DNA of 10,338 bases. Origin: Planctomycetia bacterium (GTDB lineage Bacteria; Planctomycetota; Phycisphaerae; Phycisphaerales; UBA1924). A program made the translations under genes and the position numbers. Where the stretch lies: NCBI GenBank assembly GCA_005776545.1, contig SXOY01000008.1, positions 1 to 10,338 of the forward strand, given 5' to 3'. The notes below the pieces were generated by a model. The model had not been told where the DNA came from. It ran no database searches and worked only from the letters and a program-made list of their open reading frames with translations. The first letter of the stretch is position 1; each line of letters starts with the position of its first letter. Positions 1 to 6,721 of this stretch are shown in pieces.

Positions 1-828
1 AACCATCAGGCCGTCAGAGGCTTCAACGATCGCTTCGAGATTTGTGAGTGACTGCGGAGTTTCGATTTTTGCGATGACCGGAATCAGCGAGCCTTCGCCG
101 TGCGGGTCGTTGGCTTTGTCAACCGGGCACATCGTGGCAAGTCGGTCTTTGAGTTCTGTGACTTCGCGTGCTTCACGCACAAAGCTGAGGGCTAGGAAGT
201 CGAGACTGTTAGCAACAGCCCAGTCAACACATACCCAGTCCTGATCGGTGATTGCAGGGGCACTCAAGTGAGTCTGCGGGACATTGATACCCTTCTTGCT
301 CGTCACTAAGCCACCCACCATGACGCGGCAGCGAAGTTCACCTTTTGCCGAGTTCTTTTCGGTGGCGATCATGCGGATGTTGCCATCGTTGATCAGAACT
401 TTGTGGCCGACTTCTACTTCATCTACGAGTTTTTCGTACGCGAGCGGAAAAACTGGAGTCGGATGTTCTGGGTCGGCATTGTCGATGTAGGCAAGTTCGA
501 TTCCCTTTTTCAGGATCACATCGCACCCGGCGTGGGTCATGATCCCCGGATCAGGAACTTTGCCAACGCGGATCTTGGGGCCTTGAAGATCTCCCAGGAC
601 CGCCGTTGGGCGATTGAGTTCTTTCGCAACTTCACGAATGGTCTTGAGTCGCCGGCCGTGGCTCTCAAGATCGCCGTGCGAGAAGTTCAAACGGAAAATG
701 CTGACACCAGAGCGGATCAGGCGGCGGACCATGTCGGGCGAATCGCTGGCCGGACCAATCGTTGCGACGATGGTCGCAAGTGTGGGGAGTAGTTCTTCGG
801 TCTGGGTTGGAGTCGGATTGCCTGCCAT
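1..828 (-). CDS. pyk: Pyruvate kinase, N-terminal 276 residues (3' end outside window)
   Basis: Glycolytic enzyme that transfers the phosphate of phosphoenolpyruvate to ADP, giving pyruvate and ATP in the cytoplasm. The frame is open from the ATG at 828 to the left edge. Visible family motifs are TLATIVATIGPAS (residues 16-28), the substrate-site strand RLNFSHGD (46-53), LGDLQGPKIRVG (78-89) at the barrel/B-domain junction, VLINDGNIRM in the B domain (144-153), KKGINVP (178-184), DFLALSFVR (210-218) and IAKIETPQSL (252-261) with the catalytic Lys254 and metal-binding Glu256. The frame reaches ASDGLMV and stops just before the expected ARGDLG metal and substrate loop, so the rest of the barrel and the C-terminal domain lie outside. 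The start is firm because an in-frame TAA lies 12 bases upstream. No Shine-Dalgarno is visible. It lies 42 bases behind the substrate-binding-protein gene on the same strand and may be cotranscribed with it. Confidence 0.96.
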   Translation of the reverse strand, partial: MAGNPTPTQTEELLPTLATIVATIGPASDSPDMVRRLIRSGVSIFRLNFSHGDLESHGRRLKTIREVAKELNRPTAVLGDLQGPKIRVGKVPDPGIMTHAGCDVILKKGIELAYIDNADPEHPTPVFPLAYEKLVDEVEVGHKVLINDGNIRMIATEKNSAKGELRCRVMVGGLVTSKKGINVPQTHLSAPAITDQDWVCVDWAVANSLDFLALSFVREAREVTELKDRLATMCPVDKANDPHGEGSLIPVIAKIETPQSLTNLEAIVEASDGLMV

Positions 829-870
829 AGACTGTCTTTATCGTTTATTTGGACCCGCAACTGAGAGCGA

Positions 871-2439
871 TTATTGTGCCATTTCGCGTGTTCCAAGCTC
901 AGTAATGCGTTTATAGGTGTTTCGGAAATATTCGACGTAGCCGATCTGCCAGCGCGTGATCTGTCCCGGGTCTTTCTTGGCTGCTTCTTTCCACGAGTCG
1001 AGAATCTTCTTGATATTTGCCTCACTGAACTCAATTTCGGTGCCATCTGCGAGTGTGTGTGTTGGCCATGAATAGAACAATGTTTCCATTTCGGCAAGTA
1101 CCGCCTTTGAGAATCCAAGGTCTTTGCGGGCGTGACACAGACTCCGCCAGGCATCGCGCTGTTCATCGGCGGTATCGATTGCGAATGCGGCCATCATCGG
1201 TGCGATTGCATCGCGCCAGCCTTTGGGCTTGTTGGTTGTTGCCAAGTCGTACGGATTCACATGGTCGGTCAGGTTGTCCCAGTATTTCTTGTATATCTCG
1301 CGTCGAACTGGAAGGCGGCGTAAATTGTTTTCCAGAGGTCCTATCGCGCGGCCGTCTTGTGTTTTGGGGTTGGTTTTGCTGCGAGGGTCTTTTTGATGCG
1401 GGAAGTTCCACAAGGCCTGACCTTCATCGGAGAGCGTGTAGCGGATGAATTCGCGGGCGAGTTCTGGGTTCGGCCCGCCGCGGAGGAGCGATGCGGGGTC
1501 TGCATCTATATATACAGTGCCTTTGGGGTCGCAGTAGCCGACGCGCGATGTTGCGGGATCTTGTCCCGGCAGGGAAATCGATTCGGCCTGGTTGCGGCCG
1601 TAGAAATCGATTGCAAGCCCCATCGCTGCTTCGCCCGCACCGACGTCGATGGGCGGCTTGGTGGAAGAGTTTGTGAAGTAGCGAGTGTTGGCAGACATGT
1701 CTCGCAGTGCTTTCCAGCCACGGTCCCAACCGTATGCGGAGAGGATGGCATCAAAGGTTGTTGCTATCGAGCCTGATTGGCGAGGATCGGCGAGCGCGAC
1801 CATTCCCGCGAGTTCGGGGCGGCCCAGGTCATCGAAACTGGTTGGTTCAGGGATTCCCATTTTCTTGCACAGGTCGCGGCTGTAGACAATTCCAAAACTG
1901 GAAAGCGCAGTGCCGATCCAGCATTGGTCAGGGTCGTAAAGCGTCTGAGCGCCGATCACGTTGTCGCCATACCACCCATCGAGTTCCTGTGGGGTGAAAC
2001 CGGCGGAGATCGACATTGACATGGAAATATCTGGCTGTCCATCCGCCATCTTCACCGTCACACCTTTTTTGATTCGACCGTGATCGAAGCTGCCGCCGCC
2101 GAGGGCGAGATCGATGGGGATGGCACCGGGTTTACAACTGCCATCAGGTTTGATGTCACCGTTTTTGATTGCGGCGGTGTACTGAGCTTGTAGAGATTTC
2201 AGGATTTCGCTGGTGCCGCCGGGAGTGTTCCAGATGATGCGAGCTCGTTTGCCGGTCTTAGCGAAGTACCAAGATTCGAATCCCGCGCTGAACTCGTTAC
2301 GAATCTGCATGACGTGCGGCGAGACAATGACAAGCAAGTCGGCATCGGTGTGAATCTTGCTCTGAGCTGGGCGCATGAGGAAAGGAACGCCCAAAATGAG
2401 CAACATCGCGGCCACGATGAATATGCGGATCGGCGTCAT
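871..2439 (-). CDS. ABC transporter substrate-binding protein, Fe3+ type, with C-terminal extension
   Basis: Predicted periplasmic or membrane-anchored solute-binding protein of the extracellular family 1/iron-binding group, 522 residues. The N-terminus has a hydrophobic segment (residues 6-21) with no clear signal-peptidase site, so it may be an uncleaved anchor. Family-like features are LLVIVSPH at the first strand (35-42), the FESWYFAKTGKRARIIW region (54-70), SSFGIVYSRDLCKKMGIPEPTSFDDLGRPELAGMVALADPRQSGS (180-224), which is typical of iron SBPs in the hinge and ligand area, and GAGEAAMGLAIDFYGRNQ (267-284). Common members are about 330-360 residues; here about 150 residues (roughly 370-522) follow the SBP core with no domain I recognise. 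No permease or ATPase gene lies beside it, so ligand and partner are unknown. ATG 2439 was chosen because it gives the complete hydrophobic N-terminus. No Shine-Dalgarno precedes it. Confidence 0.82.
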   Translation of the reverse strand: MTPIRIFIVAAMLLILGVPFLMRPAQSKIHTDADLLVIVSPHVMQIRNEFSAGFESWYFAKTGKRARIIWNTPGGTSEILKSLQAQYTAAIKNGDIKPDGSCKPGAIPIDLALGGGSFDHGRIKKGVTVKMADGQPDISMSMSISAGFTPQELDGWYGDNVIGAQTLYDPDQCWIGTALSSFGIVYSRDLCKKMGIPEPTSFDDLGRPELAGMVALADPRQSGSIATTFDAILSAYGWDRGWKALRDMSANTRYFTNSSTKPPIDVGAGEAAMGLAIDFYGRNQAESISLPGQDPATSRVGYCDPKGTVYIDADPASLLRGGPNPELAREFIRYTLSDEGQALWNFPHQKDPRSKTNPKTQDGRAIGPLENNLRRLPVRREIYKKYWDNLTDHVNPYDLATTNKPKGWRDAIAPMMAAFAIDTADEQRDAWRSLCHARKDLGFSKAVLAEMETLFYSWPTHTLADGTEIEFSEANIKKILDSWKEAAKKDPGQITRWQIGYVEYFRNTYKRITELGTREMAQ

Positions 2440-2476
2440 GGTGGGCAGTGTATTCTTCTGTTATGCCAAAGCACAA
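2440..2476. promoter_or_regulatory. Candidate bidirectional, possibly leaderless promoter
   Basis: Only 23 bases separate the start codons of the divergent SBP (ATG 2439, minus) and SDR (ATG 2463, plus) genes, and neither has a Shine-Dalgarno. On the minus strand TACACT (2447-2452) sits 7 bases before the SBP ATG, with TTGTGC (2471-2476) 18 bases further upstream as a possible -35. On the plus strand TATTCT (2451-2456) sits 6 bases before the SDR ATG; I see no good -35 for it. Both hexamers fit the TANNNT pattern at the distance known for leaderless transcripts, and they overlap by two bases. The promoter call is inference; the spacing and the missing ribosome-binding sites are seen directly. 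Confidence 0.45.
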
Positions 2477-3185
2477 TAACCGTCCTGTTGCACTTGTCAC
2501 CGGGGCCGGATCGGGGATCGGGCTTGCCTGTGTCAAGTTGCTCGCATCTCGCGGGTTTGATCTGTGCCTTGTCGGTCGAAATGTGGAGAGACTGCGTGAG
2601 GCCGCGCCGGGGTTGGGGACAGAGTGCTTTGTGGTCGGGGCCGATGTTGCGAATGATGAACAGGTTGCGCGGCTGGCTGCATCGGTGCGGAGTCACTTTG
2701 GGCGGCTTGATGCGCTGGTGAACGGCGCGGGCAATGCGCCGATGGTGCCGATTGAGAAACACACGCCGCGGATTGTGAGAGATACGTTTGATGTAAATGC
2801 CATCGGGCCAGCGAATTTGATCAGTGCGCTTTGGCCGCTGCTGCGGGAGACTGCGGGGATGAATACGCGGGCGACGATTGTGAATATTTCGAGCATGTCG
2901 ACGATTGATCCGTTCCCGGGCTTTTTGGCGTATGCGGGAGCGAAGGCGGCGATGAACCTGATGGTTCAAGTGGCGGCGAAGGAAGGAGAGCGGCTTGGCA
3001 TCCGGGCGTTTGCGGTTGCGCCGGGAGCGGTTGAGACGCAGATGTTGCGATCGTTGTTTGATGTGAGTGCTCTTCCAAAGTCGAGAGCATTATCGCCGGA
3101 TGCGGTGGCGAAGGTGATTGTCGCGTGCATTGCTGGAGAGCGTGACAGCGAGAATGGGAAAGTGATTCCGATTCCGAGTCCGTAG
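2463..3185 (+). CDS. Short-chain dehydrogenase/reductase (SDR), classical type
   Basis: NAD(P)-dependent oxidoreductase with a Rossmann fold, 240 residues, a usual length for classical SDRs, with no signal peptide. Motifs in order: the cofactor-binding TGAGSGIG (13-20), a cofactor-selecting strand ending in VGRN (37-40), GADV (59-62), NGAGN in place of NNAG (87-91), VNAIG with Asn112, NISSMS with the catalytic Ser144, YAGAK with catalytic Tyr157 and Lys161, and VAPGAVET (185-192). The Arg39 position after the second strand hints at NADP(H), which is inference. The substrate cannot be deduced. The ATG at 2463 puts the first strand about 8 residues in, as is normal; a GTG at 2448 in the same frame would add five residues. 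No Shine-Dalgarno precedes either start. It diverges from the SBP gene and converges on the FnIII gene. Confidence 0.93.
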   Translation: MPKHNNRPVALVTGAGSGIGLACVKLLASRGFDLCLVGRNVERLREAAPGLGTECFVVGADVANDEQVARLAASVRSHFGRLDALVNGAGNAPMVPIEKHTPRIVRDTFDVNAIGPANLISALWPLLRETAGMNTRATIVNISSMSTIDPFPGFLAYAGAKAAMNLMVQVAAKEGERLGIRAFAVAPGAVETQMLRSLFDVSALPKSRALSPDAVAKVIVACIAGERDSENGKVIPIPSP

Positions 3186-3262
3186 GGCATCAATTCGAGA
3201 ATATCTCACACAACACATTCACAACTGTCTGTAACAAGTTTCTTTCTTTCATGCTCTTCTTC

Positions 3263-3286
3263 CTCTGTGACTCTGTGCCTCTGTGG
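3263..3286. repeat. Three tandem 8-base units CTCTGTG(A/C/G)
   Basis: The units CTCTGTGA, CTCTGTGC and CTCTGTGG follow one another without gaps in the convergent spacer between the SDR and FnIII genes. On the other strand this reads as a CACAGAG repeat. I recall similar octamer runs between genes in several environmental phyla, where they are often mistranslated into spurious short proteins. I see no coding role here. Confidence 0.75.
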
Positions 3287-3301
3287 CGATTCGCCGGGCC
3301 G

Positions 3302-3338
3302 AAAAAAACAACGACCCCAGGAACTATCCCGGGGCCGT
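3302..3338 (-). terminator. Intrinsic terminator of the FnIII gene
   Basis: On the minus strand an 11-base-pair stem (3328-3338 with 3311-3321, loop 3322-3327) is followed by TG and seven T residues (complement of 3302-3308). Two of the pairs are G-U only when the RNA is read from the minus strand and would be A-C mismatches from the plus strand. This fits termination of the minus-strand gene ending at 3363, 25 bases upstream of the stem. Confidence 0.85.
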
Positions 3339-3362
3339 CTTGGTTTGCAAGAGTGCTTCGAT

Positions 3363-4073
3363 TTACGCCGCGATCTTGAACGACCCGGCGTTTGCGCCCG
3401 AGACGAACGAGCCGCCATCGGTGCCGAATTGCACGGTGATGGCATCGCTTGGGGTTCCCGAGCGAGTGCCTCTGAAGCCTTGAACGATATATTGTGCTCC
3501 ATTACTCGCGGCTGTTGCGGGGCAGGTTGCATCGGTGAAGAAGCAGCGGCGCGATTCGCTGGTCGAGCCGCTTGCGCCGCCGATGCCGATAAACGCGGTC
3601 TGGCCGGGGAGTTTGCGTGAAATGGTGAAGAACGCGCCGCTGGATGCGGCCGACTCGGTCGCGTCCCACGAGAGCGTGATCGAGCCGTCTGGCTCAAGGC
3701 CGATCGAGAAGTTCGCGGGCTTTCCGGGCGCGGGCACGGGGACTGGCGTGGCGGGTCCTGGAATCTGTGCTTCGGAGTAAATCGCGGCGGGATTGCTCTG
3801 AATCTCGGCGAACGAGCGGATCTGATTGATCAATTCGCCCGTGATCGAGCGCATGTCAGTGATCGCCGCGGAGAGTGAGGTGGTCGCGGCTTTGCTTGCG
3901 AGCCGCGCGTTCTGTGCGATGTCGTAATTCGCGCGGGCGGAATCGGTTGCAATTTTCATTTGCAGGACGGTCGGTGCGGTCAATCCCACCGCAGTTGGGG
4001 CGGCCGTCCAGATCGGCCAGTGCAATTCGCAGAACTCAAGGGCTTCAAGCTGATTTTTCGGAAGGACGGGCAT
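3363..4073 (-). CDS. Small fibronectin type III domain protein of unknown function
   Basis: A 236-residue protein with no signal peptide or membrane segment. Residues 1-30 hold an LPKNQLEALEFCELHWPIW motif. Residues 31-100 are Ala-rich and look helical (IATDSARANYDIAQNARLASKAATT...). A Pro-rich hinge (VPVPAPGKP, 111-119) leads into one FnIII-like beta sandwich (about 120-217), with FSIGLEPDGSITLSWD near its start and YIVQGFRGTRSGTPSDAITVQFG at its end. I recall similar proteins in planctomycete genomes, annotated hypothetical or FnIII-containing; the function is not known to me. The start at 4073 is set by an AGGAG 7 bases upstream; an in-frame start at 4148 has nothing comparable and would add an unlikely tail. 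It stands alone, with its own terminator downstream and a long divergent region upstream. A virion or extracellular adhesion role cannot be excluded. Confidence 0.85.
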   Translation of the reverse strand: MPVLPKNQLEALEFCELHWPIWTAAPTAVGLTAPTVLQMKIATDSARANYDIAQNARLASKAATTSLSAAITDMRSITGELINQIRSFAEIQSNPAAIYSEAQIPGPATPVPVPAPGKPANFSIGLEPDGSITLSWDATESAASSGAFFTISRKLPGQTAFIGIGGASGSTSESRRCFFTDATCPATAASNGAQYIVQGFRGTRSGTPSDAITVQFGTDGGSFVSGANAGSFKIAA

Positions 4074-4080
4074 TTTTGAA

Positions 4081-4085
4081 CTCCT
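4081..4085 (-). promoter_or_regulatory. Shine-Dalgarno AGGAG for the FnIII gene
   Basis: AGGAG on the minus strand, 7 bases before the ATG at 4073. It decides this start over the longer in-frame option beginning at 4148. Confidence 0.8.
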
Positions 4086-4246
4086 GATCGAGGTGTATAC
4101 ATTCGCTCGCACATTGCACGCGAAGAGGTCCCACAAATGAGGTGTCAATAACCCCGGTCCCTCGTTCTATGTGTCGATCCAAGGCGCGCGGCACTTGAGC
4201 AACGCAGCAAAGTTCCAGAGAAAAATGTTCTTGTTGCCGAGATTCA

Positions 4247-4423
4247 GAGCGCAGACTCGCGTCTACGGAGCGCAGACGACCGTCTAAGAAGCGCAGACTC
4301 GCGTCTACAGAGCGCGGACGGGCGTCTACAGAGCGCGGACGGGCGTCTAAGAAGCGCAGACGGGCATCTAAGAAGCGCAGACGGGCGTCTAAGAAGCGCA
4401 GACTCGCGTCTACGGAGCGCAGA
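4247..4423. repeat. 21-base minisatellite, eight units plus a partial ninth, each with a palindromic core
   Basis: Units start at 4247, 4268, 4289, 4310, 4331, 4352, 4373 and 4394, with a partial copy GAGCGCAGA at 4415-4423. Each unit reads (G/A)AGCGC(A/G) followed by an inverted repeat AGAC-N4-GTCT (GGAC-N4-GTCT in two units; AGAC-N4-ATCT in the sixth) and a short variable linker (TACG, TAAG or TACA across the unit boundary). The variable core is TCGC, GGGC or GACC. Because 21 is a multiple of three, the array is open in several frames; on the minus strand it would encode a seven-residue repeat of the D-A-R-L-R-F-L type. The units vary at defined positions, so the array is not a single recent slippage product. 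Confidence 0.93.
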
Positions 4424-4501
4424 TCGAGCGCGAAGGAGGGGCTAAACTTCTGAACGCGCACTAACTCGGCACATCCCCGCACACCGCGGCGGAACCCCAG
4501 T

Positions 4502-4506
4502 GAGGA
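4502..4506 (+). promoter_or_regulatory. Shine-Dalgarno GAGGA that selects a TTG start for the M28 peptidase
   Basis: GAGGA lies 7 bases before the TTG at 4514. An earlier in-frame TTG at 4508 is only one base from this site, so it cannot be used properly. There is no in-frame ATG near the signal peptide. Confidence 0.75.
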
Positions 4507-4513
4507 ATTGATC

Positions 4514-6592
4514 TTGAAAACTACCGTTCGCTCGCAATCCACTGCCATCGCTTTGCTTGTCGCGGCCTTCTTCACGGCGCAGCCAGGGTTGGGCCAGCCG
4601 GTTGCTGAGCCGCCGGCACAGAAAGTTATTACACCTGCACCACTTCCGCAGGACTTCCCCATCCCCGATGGTGCGCGGGCGACGCCACAGGATGCTGCGA
4701 CGCTGAAGGCGTGGACGGAGCGATACCGCACGCATATTCATGTGGTAGCGGATGCGGCGACGATGGAAGGGCGTGCGCCGGGCAGCGATGGAATTGAAAG
4801 AGCCGCCGCGTATATAGAAGGACAGATCAAATTATTTGGACTCAAGCCCGCTTTTCCCGCCGCCGCCAAAGAGGGGGAAGAGGTGAGTGCGGATGCCGAG
4901 AAGATCAATTACCGCCAGCCATTTAAGCAAGGCGGCAAGCTGGTCGCGAGCGTGCAGAAATGTTCGGTGCAAGGCGGCAAGGAATTTGAAGCGGGGAAAG
5001 ATTTTAACGCGATCGGACATTCTGGGTCCGCAGAACTTTCGGGTTCGCTTGTCTTTGCGGGATACTCGATTGACAACGGTGAGTCGGGGTATCAGTCCTA
5101 TCCCGAAGGTGCGGACCTCACGGGAAAGATCGCGATCGTGCTGCGTTTTGAACCCATGGATGAGAACGGCAAGAGCCGGTGGCAGAAGGGTGAGGGCACG
5201 ACGTGGTCTATGTATTCGGGGTTGGATCCAAAAGTCATCTCTGCGTTTGAGCACGGGGCCAGCGGCGTGATCGTTGTCAATCCACCGGGAGCGGCGGATG
5301 ATCGCATCAATCGACTTGAGAATGTTGACTCGATGACGAGCCGCCGTCGCCAAAAAGGGCCGGTCATCATGATGACGATGGAAGCAGCGGATGAACTCAT
5401 TAAGAAGGCTGATCCAGAAGGACGATCGCTGCTGGACCTTCGCAAGCTGGTTGATGAAGGCGGGCAGATCATTGACCTGCCAAATGCCACGGTGAATATC
5501 GCGACGAAGCTTGAACGCAATCCGATTTTGACGGACAACATCGTTGGAGTTCTTCCGGGGCGCGGAGCACTTGCGGATGAGTACATCGTGATTGGTAGTC
5601 ACTACGACCACCTGGGAATTGGCAACTTCGGCTCGCGTGCTCCCAACTTAAAGGGTGCGATTCATGCGGGCGCGGATGACAACGCATCAGGTTCATCTGG
5701 CAATCTGTTGCTTGCAGAAGAGATTTCCAAGACGTATGCGGCGATAGCAAAAGAGCATCCTGATCAGCCGATGCGTTCAATCATGTTCCAGTGGTACAGT
5801 GCGGAAGAGTCGGGACTTATTGGATCAAAGTACTACACGAAGAACATGGCGGTTCCCGCTGAGAAGCACATGTTCATGCTCAATATGGACATGATTGGTC
5901 GCCTGCGGAAGGGGCAGCTTGAAGTGACGGGAACTGCGACGGCTGAGGGGCTGTATGAATGGGTGCAACCTTATTTTGCCCACAGCGGACTGAACATTGC
6001 TCAGAAATCTGGAGGCATGGGCCCATCGGATCACCAATCCTTCTTCCTTGCCAAAGTCCCTGTGCTCTTCTTCTTTACCGGCCTGCATGAGCAATACCAC
6101 AAGCCGTCGGACCTGGTTGACACAATTAACTGCGAAGGTGCAGCAACTGTCTGCGACCTGGTTTACAGAATGGCCCTGGATCTGGCGGCGATGCCTAAGT
6201 CCATGGCACATGTTGATAACGATCAATCGCACAAATCTGAATCGCCAATGGTGGATCCGGGTGAAGATAAGCGGGCTGAGCAGATTGCGGATTCGCCACT
6301 GCCGCCGCCAGTTCGTAAAGCACGATTTGGGATTGCACCAGGAGACTATTCAGGTTCGGAGCCAGGCGTATTGGTAGGCGAGGTTTTCCCTGATACATCT
6401 GCCGCGGATGCGGGTATTAAGGCCAACGACATTCTTATCTCATGGAATGGAACAGCGATAAAGAACGTTGAAGAGTGGATGCCGCTTTTGGCTGCTGGCA
6501 AGGTTGGCGACAAGATCGTTATCGAGTTCAAACGCGGAACGGAGATCAAGACGGTTACAGCGACACTCAAGCCGCGGGCGGGGGAGAATTGA
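4514..6592 (+). CDS. Exported M28-family zinc aminopeptidase with C-terminal PDZ domain
   Basis: 692-residue secreted or envelope metallopeptidase expected to trim N-terminal residues from peptides. The N-terminus MKTTVRSQSTAIALLVAAFFTAQPGLGQ is a signal peptide. Residues about 60-340 include a PA-like insert (GSLVFAGYSI, LTGKIAIVLR, ASGVIVVNPP). The M28 core (about 340-560) shows the di-zinc ligands and catalytic residues: SHYDHLG (His363, Asp365), GADDNASG (Asp389), EESGLIGS (Glu431 as base, Glu432), NMDMIGR (Asp459) and HKPSD (His529). A linker rich in acidic residues (about 565-600) precedes a PDZ domain (about 603-688: FGIAPGDYSG... GVLVGEVFPDTSAADAGIKANDILISWNG), which in such enzymes probably binds peptides or partners. 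The start is TTG, chosen from the Shine-Dalgarno spacing. All catalytic residues are present, so activity is likely; the substrate is unknown. No terminator is obvious directly after the stop. Confidence 0.95.
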   Translation: MKTTVRSQSTAIALLVAAFFTAQPGLGQPVAEPPAQKVITPAPLPQDFPIPDGARATPQDAATLKAWTERYRTHIHVVADAATMEGRAPGSDGIERAAAYIEGQIKLFGLKPAFPAAAKEGEEVSADAEKINYRQPFKQGGKLVASVQKCSVQGGKEFEAGKDFNAIGHSGSAELSGSLVFAGYSIDNGESGYQSYPEGADLTGKIAIVLRFEPMDENGKSRWQKGEGTTWSMYSGLDPKVISAFEHGASGVIVVNPPGAADDRINRLENVDSMTSRRRQKGPVIMMTMEAADELIKKADPEGRSLLDLRKLVDEGGQIIDLPNATVNIATKLERNPILTDNIVGVLPGRGALADEYIVIGSHYDHLGIGNFGSRAPNLKGAIHAGADDNASGSSGNLLLAEEISKTYAAIAKEHPDQPMRSIMFQWYSAEESGLIGSKYYTKNMAVPAEKHMFMLNMDMIGRLRKGQLEVTGTATAEGLYEWVQPYFAHSGLNIAQKSGGMGPSDHQSFFLAKVPVLFFFTGLHEQYHKPSDLVDTINCEGAATVCDLVYRMALDLAAMPKSMAHVDNDQSHKSESPMVDPGEDKRAEQIADSPLPPPVRKARFGIAPGDYSGSEPGVLVGEVFPDTSAADAGIKANDILISWNGTAIKNVEEWMPLLAAGKVGDKIVIEFKRGTEIKTVTATLKPRAGEN

Positions 6593-6624
6593 GGCGGGAT
6601 CGCGTGAGTCGAACTGAAAGGTAC

Positions 6625-6655
6625 AGGCACTAGGCATTTGGCACTAGGCACTAGG
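6625..6655. repeat. Heptamer array (AGGCACT-type), four units plus three bases
   Basis: Consecutive heptamers AGGCACT, AGGCATT, TGGCACT, AGGCACT, then AGG, starting 33 bases after the stop of the M28 gene. The same set of variants recurs at 9314-9341 behind another gene. It is not translated in the accepted annotation. Confidence 0.85.
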
Positions 6656-6685
6656 AAAATCCAGAGGCGCCGTGGAGCCTATTTG

Positions 6686-6716
6686 TTGCAACTTTGTTGG
6701 GGATTGCGAGTATCAT
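6686..6716 (+). promoter_or_regulatory. Possible promoter of the transglutaminase-like gene
   Basis: TATCAT (6711-6716) matches five of six bases of the -10 consensus. TTGCAA (6686-6691) matches four of six of the -35, with a rather long spacer of 19 bases. The hexamers lie 17 bases before the ATG at 6733, which leaves room for a very short leader that includes the GGAG site. Confidence 0.35.
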
Positions 6717-6721
6717 CTATT

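Larger units (their letters stand above)
4074..4513. other. Divergent intergenic region with minisatellite
   Basis: About 440 bases between the FnIII gene (minus) and the M28 peptidase gene (plus). It holds the 21-base repeat array at 4247-4423, two ribosome-binding sites, and weak promoter-like strings. On the minus strand these are a perfect TTGACA (4143-4148), which has no -10 at normal distance, and TATACA (4094-4099), placed suitably for the FnIII gene but without a clear -35. On the plus strand TAAACT follows the array at about 4443. A 228-codon frame crosses the array on the minus strand, but it overlaps the peptidase gene and I do not accept it as a gene. Confidence 0.6.

Noticed and set aside
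403..792. Plus-strand open frames across 1-830
   Set aside because: They lie antisense to a pyruvate kinase frame with complete active-site motifs; their translations resemble no protein family.
3206..3697. Minus-strand 163-codon frame across the octamer repeat and terminator
   Set aside because: It overlaps the FnIII gene in another frame, runs through the terminator hairpin, and its end is the mistranslated CACAGAG repeat.
4143..4148. Perfect TTGACA on the minus strand as -35 of the FnIII gene
   Set aside because: Nothing like a -10 lies 15-19 bases downstream; the nearest candidate TATACA (4094-4099) is 43 bases away.
4247..4423. CRISPR array
   Set aside because: The units are contiguous 21-mers with no unique spacers of 30 or so bases, and no cas gene is in the window.
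4045..4731. A 228-codon minus-strand frame with a seven-residue repeat (D-A-R-L-R-F-L type) across the minisatellite
   Set aside because: It overlaps the first 70 or so codons of the well-supported M28 gene on the opposite strand and also the start of the FnIII gene. The repeat is open only because 21 is a multiple of three, and there is no ribosome-binding site or known domain.
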